Positions 8,473-17,781 of a DNA stretch of 64,000 nucleotides are shown in pieces. Within the stretch, counting starts at the first letter, position 1, and every line of letters begins with the position of its first letter. Under the pieces are notes generated by a model. The model worked only from the letters and a program-made list of their open reading frames with translations, made no database searches and was not told where the DNA came from. Position numbers and translations under genes: made by a program. Origin of the DNA: Prevotella sp. (GTDB lineage Bacteria; Bacteroidota; Bacteroidia; Bacteroidales; Bacteroidaceae); contig JAILHK010000008.1 of the NCBI GenBank assembly GCA_024695815.1, positions 1 to 64,000 of the forward strand, read 5' to 3'.

Positions 8473-10603
8473 AGGAAGGAGGTGCTATCTGCGTGCCCCA
8501 CTTGCGATGAGGACTGGCAGCGGTTTGATATTGAAGTGTGGCGCCATCAGCGATAGTCTTCAGGTCTAACCAGGTGGACGGATGCTCGTGTCCGTTGACG
8601 GTGAGGCGCGTGGTATATATCTTCTGTTCTGAGCCACCCTTGATGATGACATCGCCATGAGGCAGGTGGATGGTGGCATGGGGAAAGACGGGGGTGTTCA
8701 GTGCGAAACCGCCCACGCCGGGAATCATGGGATACATGCCAAGACAAGCCCACACATACCAGGCACCCATGGAACCGAGGTCGTCATTGCCCGGCAGACC
8801 GTCGGGGCGGTCGGTGTACTGTTCGTTGAGGGTGCGACGCACCACCTGCGACGTCTTCCACGGGCTGCCCACCCAGTTATAGATCCAAGGCACCTGGAAG
8901 CTGGGCTCGTTGCCGGAGGCAAACCACGTGTCGCCATAACCGGCATCCAACCGCTTGAAATAGGTGTCCAGTCGCTGTTCGGCCTTGGCTGGTCCGCCAA
9001 TGATGTCGATGAGCCCTTTCAGGTTGTAGGGCACCATCCAGAAATAGTCCTGATAGGTGGCCTCACGGAAGTCCTCAGTGAGCGGTTTCCAGGTGCCATC
9101 CTCATAGCGCGACTGCAACCAGCCCGTCTGGGGATTATAGAGGTTCTTCCATGAACGGGCCGTGTGGAAATAGCGCCACGAGGCAAACTCATCGCCAGCA
9201 GCATGAAGCGCATACTGGCCTATAGCAAAGTCGGCAGAGGTGTATTCCAACTGAATGGAGGCCGGACAATAGCCTTTCTCCAGATACTGCTGGAGATAGG
9301 GGCGCGTCTCTTCCTGCTGTGACTTGGCACCAGGCAGCTCGGCACCTCGGCGCATGATGTCGAAAAGCGGCTTGGGGTCGTAACGACGTGCACCGAATGC
9401 CCATGCGTTGCTGACAAGGATGGACGAGGGATCGCCCTGCATGATGCCGGTCTCGATATTGGCCAGCACCCAACGGGGGAAAGAGCCTCCCGACTGTTCG
9501 GCAAACAACTGGTGGGAGACCACGATATCGCTGGCCCAATCGGGTTGCAGCAGGGCCAACAGCTGTATCTGGGTGCGATAGGTGTCCCAGTTGCTGAACT
9601 GAGAATAGTATTTGGAGTTGGTCTTGTGTACCTTGAAATCGGCACCCATATACTCGCCATTGACATCGCTGGCCACACTGGGATGGATAAAGGCGCGATA
9701 CAGGTGGGTATAGAACTGCGACGTGCGACTGGCTGAACCGCCTTCCACCTCGATGAGCGAGAGCATCTTCTCCCAAGCATCCTCGGTCTGCTGACAGACG
9801 GATTCAAAGCACCAGCCGGGATTCTCCTGACGTAGGTTCTCTTTGGCATTCTCTACGGAGACATAGCTGATGCCCACCTTGTAGTGGACAACAGGCTGCC
9901 GACGGGTGTCGAACGTGAAATAGACACCCGAGAACTCGCCTTCGGCAAAGGTGTTGCCGGGATGAAGACGGTCGCCTTTCCAAGTACCGATGGCAACGGC
10001 ATCGGCATCGAATTGTGCAGCCATATAGACCTTATACGGTGTGCGGATGCCACAGAAATAGCCTCCGTCGGCATAGCCTTCAACACTGTGGGGCGATGTG
10101 ACAACCAGTGCGGCCTCGGTGATGCGGGTGGCTGCTATACCGGCGCCGATGATGATGGTGTTCAGTTGGGAAGAGTCGGGGAAGACATATTCTGCCATGC
10201 CCGTGCGCTCAGTGACGGTGAGCGCTGCCTTGACATCGTCGTTGACATGCGCCTCGTAATAGCCGGCATGGGCTTTCTCGCCGCTGACCTGAAAACGGGC
10301 GTTACGAATCTTATCGGGAGACGCCGTGAGCGCACCTTTCACAGGGAAGGTGGGAAAGTTGCCCATATGCTCGCAACCGCCGCCACTATTCTGATTAACA
10401 ACAAAACCTGCATTCTTGGCAAAATAGGTGGGGGTGAACTGCACCATGCCACCAGGATAGGTGGCCCCAGGAAAGAGATAGCCTGAGGCAAGGCCTACGC
10501 CCTGTGTACCGATGAACGGGTTGACCATACGGGCACGGGAACCAGCCCACGAGGTCAGACCAAGGGCTGCAAAAAGGATAATAACAAATAGTCTTTGATG
10601 CAT
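8465..10603 (-). CDS. GH92 exo-alpha-mannosidase
   Basis: The 712-residue protein has a signal peptide (about residues 1-22), VNPFIGTQ near the start and the GH92 catalytic core. The usual general-acid loop reads FREATYQDYFWMVPYN near residue 516 and the C-terminal metal/base loop reads GNDDLGSMGAWYV near residue 609. The loops differ from the consensus (Gly-Ala-Trp rather than Ser-Ala-Trp, Val-Pro-Tyr-Asn rather than Val-Pro-His-Asp), suggesting a linkage specificity different from its two paralogues. GH92 enzymes are calcium-dependent inverting mannosidases. It overlaps the GH130 gene. Confidence 0.88.
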   Translation of the reverse strand: MHQRLFVIILFAALGLTSWAGSRARMVNPFIGTQGVGLASGYLFPGATYPGGMVQFTPTYFAKNAGFVVNQNSGGGCEHMGNFPTFPVKGALTASPDKIRNARFQVSGEKAHAGYYEAHVNDDVKAALTVTERTGMAEYVFPDSSQLNTIIIGAGIAATRITEAALVVTSPHSVEGYADGGYFCGIRTPYKVYMAAQFDADAVAIGTWKGDRLHPGNTFAEGEFSGVYFTFDTRRQPVVHYKVGISYVSVENAKENLRQENPGWCFESVCQQTEDAWEKMLSLIEVEGGSASRTSQFYTHLYRAFIHPSVASDVNGEYMGADFKVHKTNSKYYSQFSNWDTYRTQIQLLALLQPDWASDIVVSHQLFAEQSGGSFPRWVLANIETGIMQGDPSSILVSNAWAFGARRYDPKPLFDIMRRGAELPGAKSQQEETRPYLQQYLEKGYCPASIQLEYTSADFAIGQYALHAAGDEFASWRYFHTARSWKNLYNPQTGWLQSRYEDGTWKPLTEDFREATYQDYFWMVPYNLKGLIDIIGGPAKAEQRLDTYFKRLDAGYGDTWFASGNEPSFQVPWIYNWVGSPWKTSQVVRRTLNEQYTDRPDGLPGNDDLGSMGAWYVWACLGMYPMIPGVGGFALNTPVFPHATIHLPHGDVIIKGGSEQKIYTTRLTVNGHEHPSTWLDLKTIADGATLQYQTAASPHRKWGTQIAPPSYE

Positions 10604-10638
10604 ACAATCTTTTTTAATATTATTCTTAGAAAGAAAAG

Positions 10639-12885
10639 TCAGCGTCGGCTGGCCCTGGCTCTGGAAAGAGAGAATGGCGCTGCCTGTTTGGAAATGGCAC
10701 GCTGGCGATTAGGTACTGACGACATCTGAAGGACAAGTGTCCCGCCACGGTTGATTTCATCGTAGGTCAGGTAGTTGCGCTCAAAGGGCTGACCATTCAA
10801 CGTGGCAGACTCGATATACACATTCTCGGCACTGTTGTTCTGTGCCTCGATCGTAAAGTGTCGGCCTTCTTCGGTGGTCAGCGTCATGCTATTGAAGAGC
10901 GGACTGCCAATCACATACTGATCAGTGCCAGGAGTTACGGCATAGAGACCCATGGCACTGAGCACATACCATGCAGACATGCCACCCTGGTCCTCATCGC
11001 CTGGGAAACCCTGAGGGCCACTGTTATAAAGGCGATTCATAATCTGACGTACCCAATACTGGGTCTTCCATGGCTGACCGGCATAGGTGTAGAGATAAGG
11101 CAAGTGCTGGATGGGCTGATTGCCATGGGCATACTGTCCCATATCGGCCAACTGCATCTCTTTCATCTCGTGGATGATGCCACCATACCATCCGGGCTTC
11201 ACGGTGTTCTCCATCGTGAAGACACTGTCTATCTTTTCCACAAAGGCCTGATCACTACCAAAAAGGTTGATAAGTCCCTGCACATCGTGAAAGACAGACC
11301 ATATGTAATGCCAGGCATTGCCCTCGGTATAGGGACCGCCCCACTCCAAGGGATCGAAGGGTTCTGTCCAACGACCATCGGAAGAGCGGCCACGCATGAA
11401 ATGCGTCTCAGAATCCCACAGGTTTCGATAGTTCATCATCTGTCGGCCGAACACGCGTTCCCAATGTTTCAAGCCCGCAGAGCGCGCCAACTGCCATGCA
11501 CAGAAATCGTCGTAGGCATATTCTAATGTCTGGGTGACGCTGCCATGCGACTCGGGAAAAGGAACATAACCCAGGGTGAAATACGACTTCCACCCTGCAC
11601 GTCCGTTGGCTCCACCCCAAGGGCCTTTGTTCATAGCCTCGTGAGCATAGCCCTTCAGGATGCTGTCGACAGAGACGGTTCTGATACCTTTTGCCCATGC
11701 GTCGGCCAGAAGAGAGATGGCATGATTGCCCACCATGCCGCCAGTCTCTCCGGGAAAAGACCATGACGGAAGCCAACCGCACTCATGCTGGGCCTGAAGC
11801 AGTGCCTCCATATAGCGACCCTGCTGGGTGGGATGAAGCAGACATGTCAGGGGGAACTGCGAACGGAAGGTGTCCCAAAAGCCATTGTCGGTGTACATAT
11901 AACCATCGTGTACATGTCCGTCGTAGGGACTATAATAATAGGGGGTGCCATCGGAGCGACGTTCATAGAACTTACGCGAAAAGAGATTGGCACGGAACAA
12001 ACACGAGTAGAAAGTGCGCAGCTGTTCTTCTGTGCCACCTTGCACACGGACCTGACCAAGTAGCTGATTCCAAGTCATACGTCCGCGCTCACGGGTCTGA
12101 TTCAGAGAACGATCGCTGCCCAACTCGGTCTGAAGGGTCAAGCGTGCCTGCTCTGCACTGATATACGACGAAGCAGCCTTGACCTGAACCTTGGTGCCAG
12201 GGGCAAAGCCAACATATACGCCTTCGTCCCACTTTCCTTGTGAGGTGAAAGGCTTGTCGAACTGAAGAATGAAATAGCAACGGAACGTCTCGGGATGGTT
12301 GACAAAACGGTGGTTGTTAACCCAGCCAACAATCTGTCGACGGGCGGCATCGACCTTCATGTCGCACTGACCATGATAGCCATCAATCACCAGCCATGCC
12401 TGTTGACCGCGTGGATATGAAAAACGGAAGTGAGCCCCACGTGTTGTGGGGGCCACCTCCGCTATGGTACCATCGTTCAGACGTACACGATAATAATGTG
12501 GAAGAGCCGTTTCGTTGTCATGAGTGAATGCAGCAGCACGCGTCCTTTCATCCGTACGCAACCTTCCGGTAACGGGCATCAGGGAATAGACCGCATAATC
12601 GCCTACCCACGGACTACATTGGTGCGACTGAGAGAGACCTCGCAAGCTATCGGCCTTCCATTGGTATTTCCATCCATCGCCATTAAGCCCTGTTTGTGGC
12701 GACCAGAGGTGCATGCCAAAAGGCATACCTGTGGCTGGATAGGTATTGCCACGACTCAACCCGAAATCGGAATCGGTGCCCTGACGGGTATCGACAAAAC
12801 GTGTCAGGTCGTCGGCAGAAGCATGCACGATGGAAAACACGCCAAGCAGAATGGGAAGAGACAGTATGGTCCTTAATCGATTCAT
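10639..12885 (-). CDS. GH92 exo-alpha-mannosidase
   Basis: The start at 12885 (MNRLRTILSL) gives a signal peptide; an upstream in-frame ATG exists 15 bp earlier. The motifs are near canonical for GH92: VDTRQGTDSD at the start, EGNAWHYIW for the acid loop near residue 523 and DEDQGGMSAWYV near residue 632. It follows the SusC gene ending at 12904 by 18 bp and precedes a second GH92, so both are likely periplasmic enzymes trimming imported mannose-rich oligosaccharides. The short C-terminal extension is rich in Arg and Ser. Confidence 0.9.
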   Translation of the reverse strand: MNRLRTILSLPILLGVFSIVHASADDLTRFVDTRQGTDSDFGLSRGNTYPATGMPFGMHLWSPQTGLNGDGWKYQWKADSLRGLSQSHQCSPWVGDYAVYSLMPVTGRLRTDERTRAAAFTHDNETALPHYYRVRLNDGTIAEVAPTTRGAHFRFSYPRGQQAWLVIDGYHGQCDMKVDAARRQIVGWVNNHRFVNHPETFRCYFILQFDKPFTSQGKWDEGVYVGFAPGTKVQVKAASSYISAEQARLTLQTELGSDRSLNQTRERGRMTWNQLLGQVRVQGGTEEQLRTFYSCLFRANLFSRKFYERRSDGTPYYYSPYDGHVHDGYMYTDNGFWDTFRSQFPLTCLLHPTQQGRYMEALLQAQHECGWLPSWSFPGETGGMVGNHAISLLADAWAKGIRTVSVDSILKGYAHEAMNKGPWGGANGRAGWKSYFTLGYVPFPESHGSVTQTLEYAYDDFCAWQLARSAGLKHWERVFGRQMMNYRNLWDSETHFMRGRSSDGRWTEPFDPLEWGGPYTEGNAWHYIWSVFHDVQGLINLFGSDQAFVEKIDSVFTMENTVKPGWYGGIIHEMKEMQLADMGQYAHGNQPIQHLPYLYTYAGQPWKTQYWVRQIMNRLYNSGPQGFPGDEDQGGMSAWYVLSAMGLYAVTPGTDQYVIGSPLFNSMTLTTEEGRHFTIEAQNNSAENVYIESATLNGQPFERNYLTYDEINRGGTLVLQMSSVPNRQRAISKQAAPFSLSRARASRR

Positions 12886-12903
12886 AACAACAACCTCCAT
12901 CGT

Positions 12904-15900
12904 TTAGAATGCCATAGAAACACCGAAGTTCAAGACACGCTGGTTCATGTAGGTATCGCCAGCCGAGTTGGTCTGTATCTCGGGATCCTGCTGATACTTG
13001 TCGTAGCTGGTCCACGTAAACAGGTTATAGGCATTCATGTACAGACGCAGCGAGCTGAGGAAGCTGGGCGTGTATTTACGAGGGAAGTCATAGCTCAGAT
13101 CGATGGTCTTCAGACGTACATACCAGGCATCGATCAACCAGAAGTTTGACATATAGGCTTGTGCACTGTTGATGGTTGACGGGTTGCTGGTGAGACGAGG
13201 GAAGTTGATGGGTTCGCCATTGGTATAGCGCTCCAAGGTCCAACGTTCTTTGTGCAGTGGCTGGAACTGGCTCTTGAAGGGTTCGATGCCCGTTCCAACA
13301 ACGCTGAAGCTATAGTTGAAAGAGCCTTGGAACAATACACTCAGTGTGAAGCCCTTCCAAGAGCCGCCAATGGTCCATCCCATGGTGGTGTTGGGCAGAT
13401 TGGGCAAACCGATAGCACTCTTGTCATAGTCGTCGATGACGCCATCTTCGTTCAGGTCCTTATACTTCAGATCGCCTGCCTGTACGGGGATATCGGTGTT
13501 AGGTACAGCGGGAGCACCTTCGGCTCCAGCCTTGATGAGAGCAATATCTTCGGGAGTGTAATAGCCAATCCACGTATAACCGAACTGCTGACCGATGCTA
13601 TGACCTGTCTGTGCCAACCACGGATGTCTTTGCTGAGCCTCAGCCATGTATTCAATTTTGTTCTTGGCATACGAGAACACCAGGTTGGTGTTGAAACTGA
13701 AATCGCCCCAATGGTTGCGGTAGCCAATCTGGCCGTCGAAGCCCTGATTGGTGGTGCGGGCCACATTGATAGGTGAGGTGCCGACACCGAGCATCAATGG
13801 GATGTCGTTGCGATAGACCAGCTGGTCGTAGCGCTTGTCGTGGAAATAGTCGAGCGTCATAGACACGCAGTTCCAGAGGTTGATGTCAACACCAAGGTCG
13901 AACTTCTTGGCCTTCTCCCACGTCACGTGGTCGTTGCCCAAGGCACCCTCACGATAGCCTTGGAACCACTCTTCTTCATACTCGGCAAACTGATAGCTGT
14001 TACCACGCTCATAGACCTGGTTATAAAGGTAGCGGTTGCCCATAGCCACATCGGAACCCACAAGACCATAGCTGGTGCGAATCTTCAGCAGTTCGACACC
14101 CTTCACATGGTCGCGGAACCAGGGCTCTTCAGAAATGGCCCAACCGGCACCAACAGCGGGGAACCAACCAAAACGGTGGTCGGCCTGGAAACGGTCTGAA
14201 CCATTGTATGCCACATTGAAATCGAGCAGGTAGCGATTCTTGTATTTATAGCCCAGCTTTAGGGTGGTGCCCATAAACTTCTCGGGTACCTTTGGCTGAC
14301 CAACAAATGCAGGGGTATTGAGTTCGGTGGTGGTGCTCTCGCGGTTGTAGAACAACATACCCTCTACGTCGTGAGCCTCGTTGAACACACGATGATAGTT
14401 CAGCGATGCCATGAGGTTCATATCCTTGATGGCTGTTCGGGGCTCAACGGTGATGGCAGGCACACCTTTAGTGAACACATTATCCGGATTGATGGTATAG
14501 GTGCCATTGGCCGAGTTGTAATGCCAGGTGGGAAACTCTGAGCGCCAGGCAGAACGGGCATTCTCGTCGATGGTAGAATAGGCCAGACGGACGTTTGACG
14601 ACAGGCCCTTGGTCAGGAAGTCCATGTTCCATGTAGCCTGATAAAGCAGGTTGTTGTCGTTACGACGTGAACGCACATAGCCCTCGTTGGCCAGTCGGGC
14701 ATTGAGCGTTGGACGACGTGTGTCGGTATCGTAAAGATAGGCATAAGAGCCGTCGGGGTTCATGACAGGTGCAGAATAGGGATGCATGGCCGAGAAGTTG
14801 TAGATCTCGCCAGTAGCATTGATACCACGCGGCTCGTTGATGTTCATGAAACGTGACGTGATGTCGAGACGCATAGAGAGGTTCTTGGTGACCTGGAAGT
14901 CGAGATTTGAACGGAAGTTGAAGCGGCGATAGCGATAGTTGCTCTTCAGCTCGTCGCCAGAATCGAAATTGCGCACCAGACCATTCTGACTGAAATAGCC
15001 CACGGACACGAAATACTTCAAGCGGTCGGAGCCACCAGACACGTCAACATTGACATTCGACTGCTGTGCCGTCTTCTTGAAAATCTCATCGTACCAGTTG
15101 ACGTCTGGATGACCATAGGGGTCGTCGCCCGTACGGAAGTGTTCGAGGTCAGCATCGGTGAACATCGGCGTCAGTCCGTCGTTGGCACGTGCTTCGTTGA
15201 CCAGTGTGGCCGTTTCGTAGCTGCCCAGGAAGTTGGGGGTGCGAACAGGCATCTGCACACCAGTCTCCATGCGCACATTGATTTTGGGCACACCACTCTC
15301 GCCACGACGTGTCTTGACCACCAGAACACCATTGGCACCCTTGATACCATAAATAGCCGTGGTAGAAGCATCTTTCAGGATAGAGATGCTCTCAATCTCG
15401 TTGACATTGATCTGCGACAACTGGTCGTAGGTGTACTCCACATCGTCGACAATGATCAGCGGCTTGTTGCCATCGCTATTCAGTGAGCTGATGCCACGAA
15501 TGAAGAAGTCGCTGGCATCCTTACCAGGCTGGCCGCTGCGCTGCTGCGAGAAGAAGCCGGGGAGCTTTCCTGCCAATGCGTTCTGGACACTGCTGACAGG
15601 CACTTTTTGCAGTTCCTTACCATTGATGGCACTGACGGCACCCGTCAGCGTGATACGCTTGGCCTGGCCATAACCAACCACAACGACCTCGTTGAGCAAG
15701 CTATTGTCGTCTTGCATCACCACATCGAGCTTGGCACCCTTGACCGTGGCGACGAACTGACGGTAGCCCACATAGGAGAACGTGAGACGCTCGCCCTGAC
15801 GAACAGTCAAGGAGTAACGTCCGTCGATATCGGTGGTGGTACCTACACCGGCAGAGCCGGCCTTGACGGTGACACCAATCAGCGGCTCGCCATTCTCTTG

Positions 15901-15990
15901 CGAAGTAACGACACCGCTCACTGTGAGCGATTGGGCTGTGATGAGCATGCATGTCATCAGACACGCAAAGATGATTATCAGTCGTTTCAT
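12904..15990 (-). CDS. SusC-like TonB-dependent outer membrane transporter with carboxypeptidase-like N-domain
   Basis: The 1028-residue protein has a signal peptide (1-19), an N-terminal beta-sandwich domain (about 20-100) with VSGVVTSQENGEPLIGVTV and DGRYSLTV, a plug domain (about 110-235) containing VVVVGYGQAKR and IYGIKGANGVLVV, then a large beta-barrel ending in an aromatic residue (VSMAF). SusC proteins import oligosaccharides with a SusD lid. It starts 4 bp after the stop of the SusD-like gene, which is upstream, the reverse of the usual SusC-SusD order. Confidence 0.95.
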   Translation of the reverse strand: MKRLIIIFACLMTCMLITAQSLTVSGVVTSQENGEPLIGVTVKAGSAGVGTTTDIDGRYSLTVRQGERLTFSYVGYRQFVATVKGAKLDVVMQDDNSLLNEVVVVGYGQAKRITLTGAVSAINGKELQKVPVSSVQNALAGKLPGFFSQQRSGQPGKDASDFFIRGISSLNSDGNKPLIIVDDVEYTYDQLSQINVNEIESISILKDASTTAIYGIKGANGVLVVKTRRGESGVPKINVRMETGVQMPVRTPNFLGSYETATLVNEARANDGLTPMFTDADLEHFRTGDDPYGHPDVNWYDEIFKKTAQQSNVNVDVSGGSDRLKYFVSVGYFSQNGLVRNFDSGDELKSNYRYRRFNFRSNLDFQVTKNLSMRLDITSRFMNINEPRGINATGEIYNFSAMHPYSAPVMNPDGSYAYLYDTDTRRPTLNARLANEGYVRSRRNDNNLLYQATWNMDFLTKGLSSNVRLAYSTIDENARSAWRSEFPTWHYNSANGTYTINPDNVFTKGVPAITVEPRTAIKDMNLMASLNYHRVFNEAHDVEGMLFYNRESTTTELNTPAFVGQPKVPEKFMGTTLKLGYKYKNRYLLDFNVAYNGSDRFQADHRFGWFPAVGAGWAISEEPWFRDHVKGVELLKIRTSYGLVGSDVAMGNRYLYNQVYERGNSYQFAEYEEEWFQGYREGALGNDHVTWEKAKKFDLGVDINLWNCVSMTLDYFHDKRYDQLVYRNDIPLMLGVGTSPINVARTTNQGFDGQIGYRNHWGDFSFNTNLVFSYAKNKIEYMAEAQQRHPWLAQTGHSIGQQFGYTWIGYYTPEDIALIKAGAEGAPAVPNTDIPVQAGDLKYKDLNEDGVIDDYDKSAIGLPNLPNTTMGWTIGGSWKGFTLSVLFQGSFNYSFSVVGTGIEPFKSQFQPLHKERWTLERYTNGEPINFPRLTSNPSTINSAQAYMSNFWLIDAWYVRLKTIDLSYDFPRKYTPSFLSSLRLYMNAYNLFTWTSYDKYQQDPEIQTNSAGDTYMNQRVLNFGVSMAF

Positions 15991-15993
15991 ATC

Positions 15994-17766
15994 TTATTTC
16001 CAATTGGGGTTCTGAACCATGTTCCTATTCTTGTTGACTTCACTGAAGGGTATTGGGTAGAGATAGTTGCGAGCAGCAAAATTTGCCTTGAGCACGTTAA
16101 CACGTGTGTAGGTAGTAGTGCCCGAGCTCTCAACAACCTGCATTCCCTGCAAGGGCTTGGCAAACACATCCTCGGCAATGCGCCAGCGACGGATGTCATA
16201 GTAGCGGTGCTCTTCGAAGGTCAACTCTATACGGCGCTCGTTGTGAATGGCTTCGCGCATCTCGGCCTGCGTCATATTGTTTTTCAGACCATAGCTATAG
16301 CCAGCCTCTGTGCCCTTCTTGATACCGGCACGCTTGCGCAAGAGATAGAGGGCATTATAGACCTCAGAGGTAGGACCAACGGCCTCGTTCTCGGCTTCGG
16401 CAAAGTTGAGGAGTATCTCTGCATAGCGGAACATCACCCATACATGAATCACGGAAGAATACTCGTTTTTGTCGGCAAACATACCCATAAACTTACACAT
16501 GTAATAGCTGGTGAGTGAATAATCCGTGCCGTTGGCAGGATTGTTGGTTCCACCCTGCCATGTGGCGAGCTTGCCACCTAACCACTGAGAGCCATTGTGC
16601 AGGACTGTCTTGTCAAGACGAGGGTCACGGTTGGAATAGGGGTCGGCATCCGAATAGGGATAGAGCGGACTCTGTCCGGGCATACGGCCGTCGGCCATGG
16701 GGAAAGCATCAACAAGATTCTGAGTAGGACAGGTACGTCCGTTGCCCATACGAGAACCGGTGAATCCAAGAGGACCATTGCTAATCTCGACGCTGGTGTT
16801 ATTGCCTCCCTGGCGGAAGAAGATGAGCTCGGGATTGGCACCATAGTCATAGAAGTTGAGGAACACATTGCGTACATCCTCAGTCAGTGTGAGACTGTCT
16901 TTGCCCTTATGGCCCTCGCCTTCAATCAAGTCACGAGCAGCATCGGCAGCACGCTTCCAACGAGCAGCGTCGTAAGTGGCATAGCCCACCAGTTCATTGC
17001 CGGCCTCGAGGGTCTGACCATTGAACAGAGGCGAAGCGGCATAGAGCAGCACACGCGACTTCAACGCCTGACAGGCCTGCTTGGTGGGTGCATGACCAAA
17101 CTCGGACACATTGCTCATGGTACCAACCGAACGCAAGGAATCCTGAATGTCGTCCAGCTCGTTCACGATATAATCCACACACTCGCCAAAGGTGTTGCGG
17201 GGCAACTCGATGTCGTCATTGATGCTGAACACCCGATCACCCACAATGGGCACACCACCATAGCGGCGCAACAGCTGGAAATAGAACCAGGCACGCAGGA
17301 AGCGAGCCTCGGCCTTGAAGGTCACGCCAAGAGGACGAACCTGTCCGAGGGCGTTCTTATAAGTAGCACGAAAGGGAACCCTGTCTATGCCCGAGATGAG
17401 GATGTTGACCTTACGAATTCCGGTATAATACTGTCCCCAGCGCATATCGCTGCCAACGGCATTGCTGGCTGTGTAGCGGCCTGTAGCCAGTCGCAACACA
17501 TCGGGTTCGCCATCCATATCGATGCTGATGGCATCGTCTGAGGCTGCATCAAGATAGTCACCACCCACACGGTTGTGACCGTTCTCCATAATATCATAAA
17601 TGGTGTTCAGGTACTGGCGTGCCTGCTTACCTAACGAGTCGGTTGTGGAAAACAGATAATCGGTAGTGAACTCATCGGCAGGGAGCGTCTCGTAGTTGTC
17701 CATACAGGACGTCAGCGTCATGGTGGAACCCACTGCCAGTAGTATGAGATATTTTATTGTTTTCAT
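15994..17766 (-). CDS. SusD/RagB-like outer membrane glycan-binding lipoprotein
   Basis: The 590-residue protein has a signal peptide with lipobox cysteine (LTSC at 21) followed by acidic residues (CMDNYE), consistent with surface export. It shows typical SusD features: the TPR-like helical region with EARFLRAWFYFQLLRRYGGVP, a central substrate-binding region, the C-terminal YAEILLNFAEAENE, and RRIELTFEEHRYYDIRRW followed by the LYPIP ending. It is 15 bp downstream of one SusC gene and 4 bp upstream of the other, so either could be its partner; the 15-bp spacing behind the first would be the canonical order. Confidence 0.95.
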   Translation of the reverse strand: MKTIKYLILLAVGSTMTLTSCMDNYETLPADEFTTDYLFSTTDSLGKQARQYLNTIYDIMENGHNRVGGDYLDAASDDAISIDMDGEPDVLRLATGRYTASNAVGSDMRWGQYYTGIRKVNILISGIDRVPFRATYKNALGQVRPLGVTFKAEARFLRAWFYFQLLRRYGGVPIVGDRVFSINDDIELPRNTFGECVDYIVNELDDIQDSLRSVGTMSNVSEFGHAPTKQACQALKSRVLLYAASPLFNGQTLEAGNELVGYATYDAARWKRAADAARDLIEGEGHKGKDSLTLTEDVRNVFLNFYDYGANPELIFFRQGGNNTSVEISNGPLGFTGSRMGNGRTCPTQNLVDAFPMADGRMPGQSPLYPYSDADPYSNRDPRLDKTVLHNGSQWLGGKLATWQGGTNNPANGTDYSLTSYYMCKFMGMFADKNEYSSVIHVWVMFRYAEILLNFAEAENEAVGPTSEVYNALYLLRKRAGIKKGTEAGYSYGLKNNMTQAEMREAIHNERRIELTFEEHRYYDIRRWRIAEDVFAKPLQGMQVVESSGTTTYTRVNVLKANFAARNYLYPIPFSEVNKNRNMVQNPNWK

Positions 17767-17781
17767 TGCACTTTCTTTATT